From Megachile rotundata (Eukaryota; Arthropoda; Insecta; Hymenoptera; Megachilidae), in NCBI RefSeq assembly GCF_050947335.1, contig NW_027473508.1, forward strand, positions 197,493 through 261,492: DNA of 64,000 nt. The letters are read 5' to 3'. Below are positions 35,736-48,250 of this stretch, piece by piece (the stretch's first letter is position 1; each line of letters begins with the position of its first letter). The position numbers and the translations under genes are program-made. The notes beneath the pieces were generated by a model. The model was not told the DNA's origin and made no database searches. It worked only from the letters and a program-made list of their open reading frames with translations.

Positions 35736-36240
35736 GCGTGATTGTGTGATTGCGTGATTGTGTGATTGCGTGATTGTGTGATTGCGTGATTGTGTGATTG
35801 CGTGATTGTGTGATTGCGTGATTGTGTGTTTGCGTGACTGTGTGATTGTGTGACTGTGTGATTGTGTGACTGTGTGATTGTGTGACTGTGTGATTGTGTG
35901 ACTGTGTGATTGTGTGACTGTGTGATTGTGTGACTGTGTGATTGTGTGACTGTGTGATTGTGTGACTGTGTCATTGTGTGACTGTGTGATTGTGTGACTG
36001 TGTGATTGTGTGACTGTGTGATTGTGTGACTGTGTGATTGTGTGACTGTGTGATTGTGTGACTGTGTGATTGTGTGACTGTGTGATTGTGTGACAGTGTG
36101 ATTGCGTGACTGTGTGATTGCGTGACTGTGTGATTGTGTGACTGTGTGATTGTGTGACTGTGTGATTGTGTGACTGTGTGATTGTGTGACTGTGTGATTG
36201 TGTGACTGTGTGATTGTGTAATTGTGATTGTGCGATTGCG
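35736..36240. repeat. 16-mer dimer array, copy 2
   Basis: Seven CGTGATTG-type dimers (35736-35832), then 24 GACTG-type dimers (GACTG at 35836 to 36204, step 16) with one GACAG at 36092. A GTCATTG word near 35970 and GTGTGTTTG near 35827 are private changes. It ends in GTAATTG and GCGATTGCGATTG. Confidence 0.94.
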
Positions 36241-36744
36241 ATTGTGTGATTGTGATTGTGTGATTGTGATTGTGTGATTGTGATTGTGTGATTGTGTGAT
36301 TGTGATTGTGTGATTGTGTGATTGTGATTGTGTGATTGTGATTGTGTGATTGTGATTGTGTGATTGTGATTGTGTGATTGTGATTGTGTGATTGTGATTG
36401 TGTGATTGTGATTGTGTGATTGTGATTGTGTGATTGTGTGATTGTGATTGTGTGATTGTGATTGTGTGACTGTGGTTGTGTGGTTGTGATTGTGGGATTG
36501 TGATTGTGTGATTGTGTGATCGTGATTGTGCGATCGTGATTGTGTGATCGTGATTGTGTGATTGTGATTGTGATTGTGTGACTGTGTGATTGTGATTGTG
36601 TGATGGTGATTGCGTGATTGTGATTGCGTGATTGTGATTGCGGGATTGTGGTTGTGCGATTGTGATTGCGCGATTGTGATTGCGCGATTGTGATTGCGCG
36701 ATTGTGATTGCGCGATTGTGATTGCGCGATTGTGATTGTGTCAT
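36241..36744. repeat. Short array plus GCGCG composite, copy at 36.7 kb
   Basis: Canonical units, GACTGTGGTTGTGTGG entry, GTGCGATCG, GATGGTG, two GCG units, GCGGG, GGTTGTGCG, five GCGCG units (C at 36669 to 36725), then GTGTCATTG. Nearly identical in layout to 44926-45207. Confidence 0.9.
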
Positions 36745-37600
36745 TGTGTGATTATGTGATTGTGATTGTGTGATCGTGACTGTGTGATCGTGTTTGTGTG
36801 ATCGTGTTTGTGTGATCGTGATTGTGGGTTTGTGACTGTGTGATTGTGTGATTGTGATTGTGTGATTGTGATTGTGTAACTTTGATTGTGTGACTTTGAT
36901 TGTGTGACGGTGACTGTGGGATTGTGACTGTGTGATCGTGATTGTGTGATCGTGATTGTGGGATTGTGATTGTGGGATTGTGACTGTGTGATTGTGTGAT
37001 TGTGATTGTGTGATTGTGATTGTGTGACTGTGATTGTGCGATTGTGATTGTGTGATCGTGATTGTGTGATCGTGATTGTGCGATCGTGATTGTGATTGTG
37101 TGATTGTGATTGTGTGATTGTTATTGTGATTTTGATTGAGTGACTGTGTGATTGTGATTGTGTGATCGTGATTGTGTGATCGTGATTGTGTGATCGTGAT
37201 TGTGTGATCGTGATTGTGTGATCGTGATCGTGTGGTCGTGATTGTGTGATCGTGATTGTGCGAACGTGTTTGTGTGATCGTGATTGTGATTGTGATTATG
37301 TGATTGTGATTATGTGACTGTGATTGTGTGATCGTGATTGTGCGATCGTGATTGTGTGATCGTGATTGTGCGATCGTGATTGTGTGATCGTGATTGTGTG
37401 ATCGTGATTGTGTGATCGTGATTGTGTGATCGTGATTGTGGGATTTTGACTGTGTGATTGTGTGATCGTGATTGTGATTGTGTGATTGTGATTGTGTGAT
37501 GGTGATTGTGTGATCGTGATAGTGTGATCGTGATTGTGTGGTCGTGATTGCGTGATCGTGATTGTGTGATGGTGATTTTGTGATGGTGATTGTGTGATTT
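36745..37600. repeat. ACGGTG/GAACGTG module, copy 2 (full)
   Basis: Adds an entry segment (GATTATGTG, GATCGTGACTG, two GTGTTTG words near 36790, GGGTTTG) to the landmarks listed for 30296. Matching landmarks at 45.2-46.0 kb lie at offsets of 8464 bp early and 8450 bp late, so the two blocks of about 850 bp differ by a single 14-bp indel between those points. Confidence 0.92.
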
Positions 37601-37795
37601 TGATTGTGTGATTGTGATTGTGTGATTGTGATTGTGTGATTGTGATTGTGTGATTGTGATTGTGTGATTGTGATTGTGTGATTGTGATTGTGTGATTGTG
37701 ATTGTGTGATTCTGATTGTGTGATTGTGATTGTGTGATTGTGATTGTGTGATTGTGATTGTGTGATTGTGATTGTGTGATTGTGATTGTGTGATT
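37601..37795. repeat. Canonical 14-mer array
   Basis: About 13 units with one GATTCTG near 37710. Confidence 0.92.
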
Positions 37796-38500
37796 GTGGT
37801 TGTGTGATCGTGATTGTGTGTTCGTGATTGCGTGACCGTGATTGCGTGATCGTGATTGTGTGATTGTGATTGTGTGATTGTGATTGTGTGAGTGTGATTG
37901 TGTGATTGTGATTGTGTGAGTGTGATTGTGTGGTTGTGTGATCGTGATTGTGTGATCGTGATTGTGTGATCGTGATTGTGTGATCGTGATTGTGTGATTG
38001 TGTGATGGTGATTGTGTGATCGTGATTGTCGATCGTGACTGTGTGATCGTGACAGTGTGATAGTGACAGTGTGATAGTGACAGTGTGATAGTGATTGTGT
38101 GACAGTGATTGTGTGATCGTGATTGTGTGATCGTGATAGTGTGATCGTGATTGTGTGGTCGTGATTGTGTGATCGTGATTGTGTGATTGTGATTGTGTTA
38201 TTGTGATTGTGTGATTGTGATTGTGTGATTGTGATTGTGTGATTGTGATTGTGTGATTGTGATTGTGTGATTGTGATTGTGTGATTGTGATTGTGTGATT
38301 GTGATTTTGTGATAGTGATTGTGTGATAGTGATTGTGTGATCGTGATTGTGTGATCGTGATTGCGTGATCGTGATTGTGTGGTCGTAATTGTGTGATCGT
38401 GATTATGTGATCGCAATTGTTGGATTGTGACTGTGTGATCGTGTGATTGTGATTGTGTGATTGTGTGATTGTGATTGTGTGATTGTGATTGTGTGGTCGT
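37796..38500. repeat. GCAATTG module, copy 5 (shortened)
   Basis: GTGGTTG at 37796, CGTGAC at 38048, an extra GATAGTGACAG unit, a GTGTTATTG word near 38198, and CGC at 38412. The CGTGAC-to-CGC distance is 364 bp, 98 bp (seven units) below the usual 462. The GTGCGATTG, GTAACTG, GAGTG and GTATGATCG words are absent. Confidence 0.9.
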
Positions 38501-39845
38501 GATTGTGTGATTGTGATTGTGTGATTGTGATTGTGTGATTGTGATTGTGTGATTGTGATTGTGTGATTGTGATTGTGTGATTGTGATTGTGTGATTGTGA
38601 TTGTGTGATTGTGATTGTGTGATTGTGATTGTGTGATTGTGATTGTGTGATTGTGATTGTGTGATTGTGATTGTGTGATTGTGATTGTGTGATTGTGATT
38701 GTGTGATTGTGATTGTGTGATTGTGATTGTGTGATTGTGATTGTGTGATTGTGATTGTGTGATTGTGATTGTGTGATTGTGATTGTGTGATTGTGATTGT
38801 GTGATTGTGATTGTGTGATTGTGATTGTGTGATTGTGATTGTGTGATTGTGATTGTGTGATTGTGATTGTGTGATTGTGATTGTGTGATTGTGATTGTGT
38901 GATTGTGATTGTGTGATTGTGATTGTGTGATTGTGATTGTGTGATTGTGATTGTGTGATTGTGATTGTGTGATTGTGATTGTGTGATTGTGATTGTGTGA
39001 TTGTGATTGTGTGATTGTGATTGTGTGATTGTGATTGTGTGATTGTGATTGTGTGATTGTGATTGTGTGATTGTGATTGTGTGATTGTGATTGTGTGATT
39101 GTGATTGTGTGATTGTGATTGTGTGATTGTGATTGTGTGATTGTGATTGTGTGATTGTGATTGTGTGATTGTGATTGTGTGATTGTGATTGTGTGATTGT
39201 GATTGTGTGATTGTGATTGTGTGATTGTGATTGTGTGATTGTGATTGTGTGATTGTGATTGTGTGATTGTGATTGTGTGATTGTGATTGTGTGATTGTGA
39301 TTGTGTGATTGTGATTTTGTGATTGTGATTGTGTGATTGTGATTGTGTGATTGTGATTGTGTGATTGTGATTGTGTGATTGTGATTGTGTGATTGTGATT
39401 GTGTGATTGTGATTGTGTGATTGTGATTGTGTGATTGTGATTGTGTGATTGTGATTGTGTGATTGTGATTGTGTGATTGTGATTGTGTGATTGTGTGATT
39501 GTGATTGTGTGATTGTGATTGTGTGATTGTGATTGTGTGATTGTGATTGTGTGATTGTGATTGTGTGATTGTGATTGTGTGATTGTGGTTGTGTGATTGT
39601 GATTGTGTGATTGTGATTGTGTGATTGTGATTGTGTGATTGTGATTGTGTGATTGTGATTGTGTGATTGTGATTGTGTGATTGTGATTGTGTGATTGTGA
39701 TTGTGTGATTGTGATTGTGTGATTGTGATTGTGTGATTGTGATTGTGTGATTGTGATTGTGTGATTGTGATTGTGTGATTGTGATTGTGTGATTGTGATT
39801 GTGTGATTGTGATTGTGTGATTGTGATTGTGTGATTGTGATTGTG
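38501..39845. repeat. Canonical 14-mer array
   Basis: About 95 units with a GATTTTG near 39314, a lone octamer near 39490 and a GGTTG unit near 39587. Confidence 0.95.
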
Positions 39846-40455
39846 TGATTATGATTGTGTGAATGCGATTGTGTGATTGTGATTGTGTGATTGTGTGATC
39901 GTGATTGTGCGATCGTGATTTTGTGATCGTGATTGTGTGATTGTGATTGTGATTATGTGACTGTGTTACTGTGATTGTCTGATCCTGACTGCGTGATCGT
40001 GTTTGTGTGATCGTGATTGTGGATTTGCGACTGTGTGATTGTGATTGTGTGATCGTGACTGTGCGATTGTGATTGTGGGATTGTGTGATCGTGATTGCGT
40101 GATCGTGATTGTGTGATTGTGATTGTGTGATCGTGATTGTGATTGTGTGATTGTGATTGTGTGATTGTGATTGTGTGATTGTGATTGTGTGATTGTGATT
40201 GTGTGGTCGTGATTGTGTGGTCGTGATTGTGTGATCGTGATTGTGTGATCGGGATTGTGTGATTGTGTGATTGTGATTGTGTGATTGTGATTGTGTGATT
40301 GTGATTGTGTGATTGTGATTGTGTGATTGTGATTGTGTGATTGTGATTGTGTGATTGTGATTGTGTGATTGTGATTGTGTGATTGTGATTGTGTGATTGT
40401 GATTGTGTGACTGTGTGATTGTGATTGTGTGATCGTGATTATGCTATTGTGATTG
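39846..40455. repeat. 16-mer module, left part, copy 3
   Basis: GAATGCG, GATTATGTGACTG, GTGTTACTG, GTCTGATCCTGACTGCG (GATCCT 39981), GTGGATTTGCGACTG and GATCGGG, without the TGAGTG word. GCTA is at 40443, 462 bp from GATCCT (420 plus three units). Confidence 0.91.
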
Positions 40456-40815
40456 CGTGATTGTGATTGCGTGATTGTGTGATTGCGTGATTGTGTGATT
40501 GCGTGATTGTGTGATTGCGTGATTGTGTGATTGCGTGATTGTGTGATTGCGTGATTGTGTGATTGCGTGATTGTGTGATTGCGTGACTGTGTGATTGTGT
40601 GACTGTGTGATTGTGTGACTGTGTGATTGTGTGACTGTGTGATTGTGTGACTGTGTGATTGTGTGACTGTGTGATTGTGTGACAGTGTGATTGCGTGACT
40701 GTGTGATTGTGTGACTGTGTGATTGTGTGACTGTGTGATTGTGTGACTGTGTGATTGTGTGACTGTGTGATTGTGTGACTGTGTGATTGTGTAATTGTGA
40801 TTGTGCGATTGCGAT
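40456..40815. repeat. 16-mer dimer array, copy 3
   Basis: Eight GCG dimers (40469-40581) after one 14-mer GCG unit, then 13 GACTG dimers (40585-40777). It is the smallest of the six GACTG arrays, with GACAG near 40681. Ends in GTAATTG and GCGATTGCGATTG. Confidence 0.94.
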
Positions 40816-41945
40816 TGTGTGATTGTGATGGTGTGATTGTGATTTGTGATTGTGATTGTGTGATTGTGATTGTGTGATTGTGATTGTGTGATTGTGTGAG
40901 TGTGTGATTGTGTGATTGTGATTGTGTGATTGTGATTGTGTGATTGTGATTGTGTGATTGTGATTGTGTGATTGTGATTGTGTGATTGTGATTGTGTGAT
41001 TGTGATTGTGTGATTGTGATTGTGTGATTGTGATTGTGTGATTGTGATTGTGTGATTGTGATTGTGTGATTGTGATTGTGTGATTGTGATTGTGTGATTG
41101 TGATTGTGTGATTGTGATTGTGTGATTGTGATTGTGTGATTGTGATTGTGTGATTGTGATTGTGTGATTGTGATTGTGTGATTGTGATTGTGTGATTGTG
41201 ATTGTGTGATTGTGATTGTGTGATTGTGATTGTGTGATTGTGATTGTGTGATTGTGATTGTGTGATTGTGATTGTGTGATTGTGATTGTGTGATTGTGAT
41301 TGTGTGATTGTGATTGTGTAATTGTGATTGTGTGATTGTGATTGTGTGATTGTGATTGTGTGATTGTGATTTTGTGATTGTGATTGTGTGATTGTGATTG
41401 TGTGATTGTGATTGTGTGATTGTGATTGTGTGATTGTGATTGTGTGATTGTGATTGTGTGATTGTGATTGTGTGATTGTGATTGTGTGATTGTGATTGTG
41501 TGATTGTGATTGTGTGATTGTGATTGTGTGATTGTGATTGTGTGATTGTGATTGTGTGATTGTGATTGTGTGATTGTGTGATTGTGTGATTGTGATTGTG
41601 TGATTGTGATTGTGTGATTGTGATTGTGTGATTGTGATTGTGTGATTGTGATTGTGTGATTGTGATTGTGTGATTGTGGTTGTGTGATTGTGATTGTGTG
41701 ATTGTGATTGTGTGATTGTGATTGTGTGATTGTGATTGTGTGATTGTGATTGTGTGATTGTGATTGTGTGATTGTGATTGTGTGATTGTGATTGTGTGAT
41801 TGTGATTGTGTGATTGTGATTGTGTGATTGTGATTGTGTGATTGTGATTGTGTGATTGTGATTGTGTGATTGTGATTGTGTGATTGTGATTGTGTGATTG
41901 TGATTGTGTGATTGTGATTGTGTGATTGTGATTGTGTGATTGTGA
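40816..41945. repeat. Canonical 14-mer array with broken unit
   Basis: Begins with GATGG and GATTTGTGATTG (a one-base register break near 40842, also at 43130, 49350 and 54136) and GAGTGTGTG, then about 70 canonical units with GTAATTG, GATTTTG, two lone octamers near 41580 and a GGTTG unit near 41677. Confidence 0.93.
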
Positions 41946-42629
41946 TTGTGTGATTATGATTGTGTGAATGCGATTGTGTGATTGTGATTGTGTGATTGTG
42001 TGATCGTGATTGTGCGATCGTGATTTTGTGATCGTGATTGTGTGATTGTGATTGTGATTATGTGACTGTGTTACTGTGATTGTGTGATCCTGACTGCGTG
42101 ATCGTGTTTGTGTGATCGTGATTGTGGATTTGCGACTGTGTGATTGTGATTGTGTGATCGTGACTGTGCGATTGTGATTGTGGGATTGTGTGATCGTGAT
42201 TGCGTGATCGTGATTGTGTGATTGTGATTGTGTGATCGTGATTGTGATTGTGTGATTGTGATTGTGTGATTGTGATTGTGTGATTGTGATTGTGTGATTG
42301 TGATTGTGTGATTGTGATTGTGTGGTCGTGATTGTGTGGTCGTGATTGTGTGATCGTGATTGTGTGATCGGGATTGTGTGATTGTGTGATTGTGATTGTG
42401 TGATTGTGATTGTGTGATTGTGATTGTGTGATTGTGATTGTGTGATTGTGATTGTGTGATTGTGATTGTGTGATTGTGATTGTGTGATTGTGATTGTGTG
42501 ATTGTGATTGTGTGATTGTGATTGTGTGATTGTGATTGTGTGATTGTGATTGTGTGATTGTGATTGTGTGATTGTGATTGTGTGACTGTGTGATTGTGAT
42601 TGTGTGATCGTGATTATGCTATTGTGATT
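41946..42629. repeat. 16-mer module, left part, copy 4
   Basis: GAATGCG, GTGTTACTG, GATCCT at 42086, GTGGATTTGCGACTG, two GTGGTCG, GATCGGG, canonical stretch and GCTA at 42618: 532 bp, eight units above the 420-bp form. No TGAGTG word, as at 39.98 kb. Confidence 0.91.
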
Positions 42630-43105
42630 GCGTGATTGTGATTGCGTGATTGTGTGATTGCGTGATTGTGTGATTGCGTGATTGTGTGATTGCGTGATTG
42701 TGTGATTGCGTGATTGTGTGATTGCGTGATTGTGTGATTGCGTGATTGTGTGATTGCGTGACTGTGTGATTGTGTGACTGTGTGATTGTGTGACTGTGTG
42801 ATTGTGTGACTGTGTGATTGTGTGACTGTGTGATTGTGTGACTGTGTGATTGTGTGACTGTGTGATTGTGTGACTGTGTGATTGTGTGACTGTGTGATTG
42901 TGTGACTGTGTGATTGTGTGACTGTGTGATTGTGTGACTGTGTGATTGTGTGACTGTGTGATTGTGTGACAGTGTGATTGCGTGACTGTGTGATTGTGTG
43001 ACTGTGTGATTGTGTGACTGTGTGATTGTGTGACTGTGTGATTGTGTGACTGTGTGATTGTGTGACTGTGTGATTGTGTAATTGTGATTGTGCGATTGCG
43101 ATTGT
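42630..43105. repeat. 16-mer dimer array, copy 4
   Basis: Eight GCG dimers (42644-42756) after one 14-mer GCG unit, then 20 GACTG dimers (42760-43064) including one GACAG. Ends in GTAATTG and GCGATTGCGATTG. Confidence 0.94.
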
Positions 43106-43660
43106 GTGATTGTGATGGTGTGATTGTGATTTGTGATTGTGATTGTGTGATTGTGATTGTGTGATTGTGATTGTGTGATTGTGTGAGTGTGTGATTGTGT
43201 GATTGTGATTGTGTGATTGTGACTGTGTGATTGTGATTGTGTGATTGTGATTGAGTGATTGTGTGATTGTGTGATTGTGTGATTGTGTGATTGTGTGATT
43301 GTGTGATTGTGTGATTGTGTGATTGTGCGATTGTGTGATTGTGTGATTGTGTGATTGTGTGATTGTGTGATTGTGTGATTGTGTGATTGTGTGATTGTGT
43401 GATTGTGTCATTGTGTGATTGTGTCATTGTGTGATCGTGTGATTGTGTGATTGTGTGATTGTGTGGTTGTGTAATTGTGATTGTGTGATTGTGATTGTGT
43501 GTACTGTGTGATTGTGTGATTGTGTAATTGTGATTGTGTGATTGCGATTGTGTGATTGTGTGATTGTGTGATTGAGTGATTGTGTGATTGTGCGATTGTG
43601 TGATTGTGCGATTGTGTGATTGTGCGACTGTGTGATTGTGATTGTGTGATCGTGACTGTG
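43106..43660. repeat. Octamer array TGTGATTG with GTGTACTG marker, copy 1
   Basis: After GATTTGTGATTG, GAGTGTGTG and TGAGTG (about 43254), single octamers run to about 43460, with sparse GCG, GTCATTG (two) and GATCG changes. GTGTACTG follows at about 43499, then octamers with GTAATTG, TGAGTG and alternating CGATTG changes to about 43640. The octamer here is a free repeating unit rather than half of a 14-mer. Confidence 0.93.
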
Positions 43661-43890
43661 CGATTGTGATTGTGGGATTGTGATTGAGTGATTGTGTGAT
43701 CGTGATTGTGTGACCGTGATTGTGTGATTGTGATTGTGTGATCGTGATTGTGATTGTGTGATTGTGATTGTGTGATTGTGATTGTGTGATTGTGATTGTG
43801 TGATTGTGATTGTGTGATTGTGATTGTGTGATTGTGATTGTGTGGTCGTGATTGTGTGATCGTGATTGTGTGATCGGGATTGTGTGATTG
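43661..43890. repeat. GACCG/GATCGGG linker, copy 1
   Basis: GACTGTGCGATTG, GGGATTG, TGAGTG, GTGTGACCG, GTGGTCG, GATCGGG and GTGTCATTG words, resembling the middle of the 16-mer module's left part. Copies at about 49966 and 54840. Confidence 0.87.
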
Positions 43891-44925
43891 TGTCATTGTG
43901 ATTGTGTGATTGTGATTGTGTGATTGTGATTGTGTGATTGTGATTGTGTGATTGTGATTGTGTGATTGTGATTGTGTGATTGTGATTGTGTGATTGTGAT
44001 TGTGTGATTGTGATTGTGTGATTGTGATTGTGTGATTGTGATTGTGTGATTGTGATTGTGTGATTGTGATTGTGTGATTGTGATTGTGTGATTGTGATTG
44101 TGTGATTGTGATTGTGTGATTGTGATTGTGTGATTGTGATTGTGTGATTGTGATTGTGTGATTGTGATTGTGTGATTGGGATTGTGTGATTGGGATTGTG
44201 TGATTGTGATTGTGTGATTGTGATTGTGTGATTGTGATTGTGTGATTGTGATTGTGTGATTGTGGTTGTGTGATTGTGATTGTGTGATTGTGATTGTGTG
44301 ATTGTGATTGTGTGATTGTGATTGTGTGATTGTGATTGTGTGATTGTGATTGTGTGATTGTGATTGTGTGATTGTGATTGTGTGATTGTGATTGTGTGAT
44401 TGTGATTGTGTGATTGTGATTGTGTGATTGTGATTGTGTGATTGTGATTGTGTGATTGTGATTGTGTGATTGTGATTGTGTGATTGTGATTGTGTGATTG
44501 TGATTGTGTGATTGTGATTGTGTGATTGTGATTGTGTGATTGTGATTGTGTGATTGTGATTGTGTGATTGTGATTGTGTGATTGTGATTGTGTGATTGTG
44601 ATTGTGTGATTGTGATTGTGTGATTGTGATTGTGTGATTGTGATTGTGTGATTGTGATTGTGTGATTGTGATTGTGTGATTGTGATTGTGTGATTGTGAT
44701 TGTGTGATTGTGATTGTGTGATTGTGATTGTGTGATTGTGATTGTGTGATTGTGATTGTGTGATTGTGATTGTGTGATTGTGATTGTGTGATGGTGTGAT
44801 TGTGATTGTGTGATTGTGTGATTGTGATTGTGTGATTGTGATTGTGTGATTGCGATTGTGTGATTGTGATTGTGTGATTGTGATTGTGTGATTGTGATTG
44901 TGTGATTGTGATTGTGTGATTGTGA
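43891..44925. repeat. Canonical 14-mer array with paired GGG units
   Basis: About 70 units. Two consecutive GATTGGGATTG units (44176-44195) and a GGTTG unit (near 44264) recur at 50461/50534 and 55390/55450, so the arrays are orthologous positions of one super-repeat. Confidence 0.94.
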
Positions 44926-45207
44926 TTGTGTGACTGTGGTTGTGTGGTTGTGATTGTGGGATCGTGATTGTGTGATTGTGTGATCGTGATTGTGCGATCG
45001 TGATTGTGTGATCGTGATTGTGTGATTGTGATTGTGATTGTGTGACTGTGTGATTGTGATTGTGTGATGGTGATTGCGTGATTGTGATTGCGTGATTGTG
45101 ATTGCGGGATTGTGGTTGTGCGATTGTGATTGCGCGATTGTGATTGCGCGATTGTGATTGCGCGATTGTGATTGCGCGATTGTGATTGCGCGATTGTGAT
45201 TGTGTCA
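44926..45207. repeat. GCGCG composite, copy at 45.1 kb
   Basis: GACTGTGGTTGTGTGG, GGGATCG, GTGCGATCG, GATGGTG, GCG units, GCGGG, GGTTGTGCG, five GCGCG units (C at 45133 to 45189) and GTGTCATTG. It has GGGATCG where 36.5 kb has GGGATTG. Confidence 0.91.
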
Positions 45208-46060
45208 TTGTGTGATTATGTGATTGTGATTGTGTGATCGTGACTGTGTGATCGTGTTTGTGTGATCGTGTTTGTGTGATCGTGATTGTGGGTTTGTGAC
45301 TGTGTGATTGTGTGATTGTGATTGTGTGATTGTGATTGTGTAACTTTGATTGTGTGACTTTGATTGTGTGACGGTGACTGTGGGATTGTGACTGTGTGAT
45401 CGTGATTGTGTGATCGTGATTGTGGGATTGTGATTGTGGGATTGTGACTGTGTGATTGTGTGATTGTGATTGTGTGATTGTGATTGTGTGACTGTGATTG
45501 TGCGATTGTGATTGTGTGATCGTGATTGTGTGATCGTGATTGTGTGATCGTGATTGTGATTGTGTGATTGTGATTGTGTGATTGTTATTGTGATTTTGAT
45601 TGAGTGACTGTGTGATTGTGATTGTGTGATCGTGATTGTGTGATCGTGATTGTGTGATCGTGATTGTGTGATCGTGATTGTGTGATCGTGATCGTGTGGT
45701 CGTGATTGTGTGATCGTGATTGTGCGAACGTGTTTGTGTGATCGTGATTGTGATTGTGATTATGTGATTGTGATTATGTGACTGTGATTGTGTGATCGTG
45801 ATTGTGCGATCGTGATTGTGTGATCGTGATTGTGCGATCGTGATTGTGTGATCGTGATTGTGTGATCGTGATTGTGTGATCGTGATTGTGGGATTTTGAC
45901 TGTGTGATTGTGTGATCGTGATTGTGATTGTGTGATTGTGATTGTGTGATGGTGATTGTGTGATCGTGATAGTGTGATCGTGATTGTGTGGTCGTGATTG
46001 CGTGATCGTGATTGTGTGATGGTGATTTTGTGATGCTGATCGTGTGATTTTGATTGTGTG
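45208..46060. repeat. ACGGTG/GAACGTG module, copy 3 (full)
   Basis: Entry words (GTGTTTG at 45254, GGGTTTG), GTAACTTTG, GACGGTGACTG, GATTGTTATTG, GATTTTGATTGAG, GCGAACGTGTTTG (45723), two GATTATGTG, GGGATTTTGACTG and GATTTTGTGATGCTGATCG. The last word differs from 37.58 kb (GATTTTGTGATGGTGATTG). Confidence 0.92.
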
Positions 46061-46315
46061 ATTGTGATTGTGTGATTGTGATTGTGTGATTGTGATTGTG
46101 TGATTGTGATTGTGTGATTGTGATTGTGTGATTGTGATTGTGTGATTGTGATTGTGTGATTGTGATTGTGTGATTGTGATTGTGTGATTGTGATTGTGTG
46201 ATTGTGATTGTGTGATTGTGATTGTGTGATTGTGATTGTGTGATTGTGATTGTGTGATTGTGATTGTGTGATTGTGATTGGGTGATTGTGATTGTGTGAT
46301 TGTGATTGTGTGATT
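46061..46315. repeat. Canonical 14-mer array
   Basis: About 18 units with one GGGTG change near 46280. Confidence 0.92.
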
Positions 46316-46690
46316 GTGGTTGTGTGATCGTGATTGTGTGTTCGTGATTGCGTGACCGTGATTGCGTGATCGTAATTGTGTGATTGTGATTGTGTGATTG
46401 TGATTGTGTGATTGTGATTGTGTGATTGTGATTGTGTGAGTGTGATTGTGTGATCGTGATTGTGTGATCGTGATTGTATGATCGTGATTTTGTGATAGTG
46501 ATTGTGTGATAGTGATTGTGTGATCGTGATTGTGTGATCGTGATTGCGTGATCGTGATTGTGTGGTCGTAATTGTGTGATCGTGATTATGTGATCGCAAT
46601 TGTTGGATTGTGACTGTGTGATCGTGTGATTGTGATTGTGTGATTGTGTGATTGTGATTGTGTGATTGTGATTGTGTGGTCGTGATTGTG
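46316..46690. repeat. GCAATTG module, copy 6 (internal deletion)
   Basis: GTGGTTG at 46316, GTGTTCG, GCGTGACCG and GCGTGATCGTAATTG, then directly GAGTG, GTATGATCG, GATTTTG and CGCAATTG near 46596. The middle part with GTCGATCGTGAC, GATCGTGACAG and GTGCGATTG is missing. Confidence 0.9.
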
Positions 46691-48250
46691 TGATTGTGAT
46701 TGTGTGATCGTGATTGTGTGATCGTGATTGTGTGATTGTGATTGTGTGATTGTGATTGTGTGATTGTGATTGTGTGATTGTGATTGTGTGATTGTGATTG
46801 TGTGATTGTGATTGTGTGATTGTGATTGTGTGATTGTGATTGTGTGATTGTGATTGTGTGATTGTGATTGTGTGATTGTGATTGTGTGATTGTGATTGTG
46901 TGATTGTGATTGTGTGATTGTGATTGTGTGATTGTGATTGTGTGATTGTGATTGTGTGATTGTGATTGTGTGATTGTGATTGTGTGATTGTGATTGTGTG
47001 ATTGTGATTGTGTGATTGTGATTGTGTGATTGTGATTGTGTGATTGTGATTGTGTGATTGTGATTGTGTGATTGTGATTGTGTGATTGTGATTGTGTGAT
47101 TGTGATTGTGTGATTGTGATTGTGTGATTGTGATTGTGTGATTGTGATTGTGTGATTGTGATTGTGTGATTGTGATTGTGTGATTGTGATTGTGTGATTG
47201 TGATTGTGTGATTGTGATTGTGTGATTGTGATTGTGTGATTGTGATTGTGTGATTGTGATTGTGTGATTGTGATTGTGTGATTGTGATTGTGTGATTGTG
47301 ATTGTGTGATTGTGATTGTGTGATTGTGATTGTGTGATTGTGATTGTGTGATTGTGATTGTGTGATTGTGATTGTGTGATTGTGATTGTGTGATTGTGAT
47401 TGTGTGATTGTGATTGTGTGATTGTGATTGTGTGATTGTGATTGTGTGATTGTGATTGTGTGATTGTGATTGTGTGATTGTGATTGTGTGATTGTGATTG
47501 TGTGATTGTGATTGTGTGATTGTGATTGTGTGATTGTGATTGTGTGATTGTGATTGTGTGATTGTGATTGTGTGATTGTGATTGTGTGATTGTGATTGTG
47601 TGATTGTGATTGTGTGATTGTGATTGTGTGATTGTGATTGTGTGATTGTGATTGTGTGATTGTGATTGTGTGATTGTGATTGTGTGATTGTGATTGTGTG
47701 ATTGTGATTGTGTGATTGTGATTGTGTGATTGTGATTGTGTGATTGTGATTGTGTGATTGTGATTGTGTGATTGTGATTGTGTGATTGTGATTGTGTGAT
47801 TGTGATTGTGTGATTGTGATTGTGTGATTGTGATTGTGTGATTGTGATTGTGTGATTGTGATTGTGTGATTGTGATTGTGTGATTGTGATTGTGTGATTG
47901 TGATTGTGTGATTGTGATTGTGTGATTGTGATTGTGTGATTGTGATTGTGTGATTGTGATTGTGTGATTGTGATTGTGTGATTGTGATTGTGTGATTGTG
48001 ATTGTGTGATTGTGATTGTGTGATTGTGATTGTGTGATTGTGATTGTGTGATTGTGATTGTGTGATTGTGATTGTGTGATTGTGATTGTGTGATTGTGAT
48101 TGTGATTGTGTGATTGTGATTGTGTGATTGTGATTGTGTGATTGTGATTGTGTGATTGTGATTGTGTGATTGTGATTGTGTGATTGTGATTGTGTGATTG
48201 TGATTGTGTGATTGTGATTGTGTGATTGTGATTGTGTGATTGTGATTGTG
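46691..48250. repeat. Canonical 14-mer array
   Basis: Two GATCG units at the start, then about 107 near-perfect units with one extra hexamer near 48100 (a 20-bp unit). The array at 52130 carries the same extra hexamer near 52858. Confidence 0.95.
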
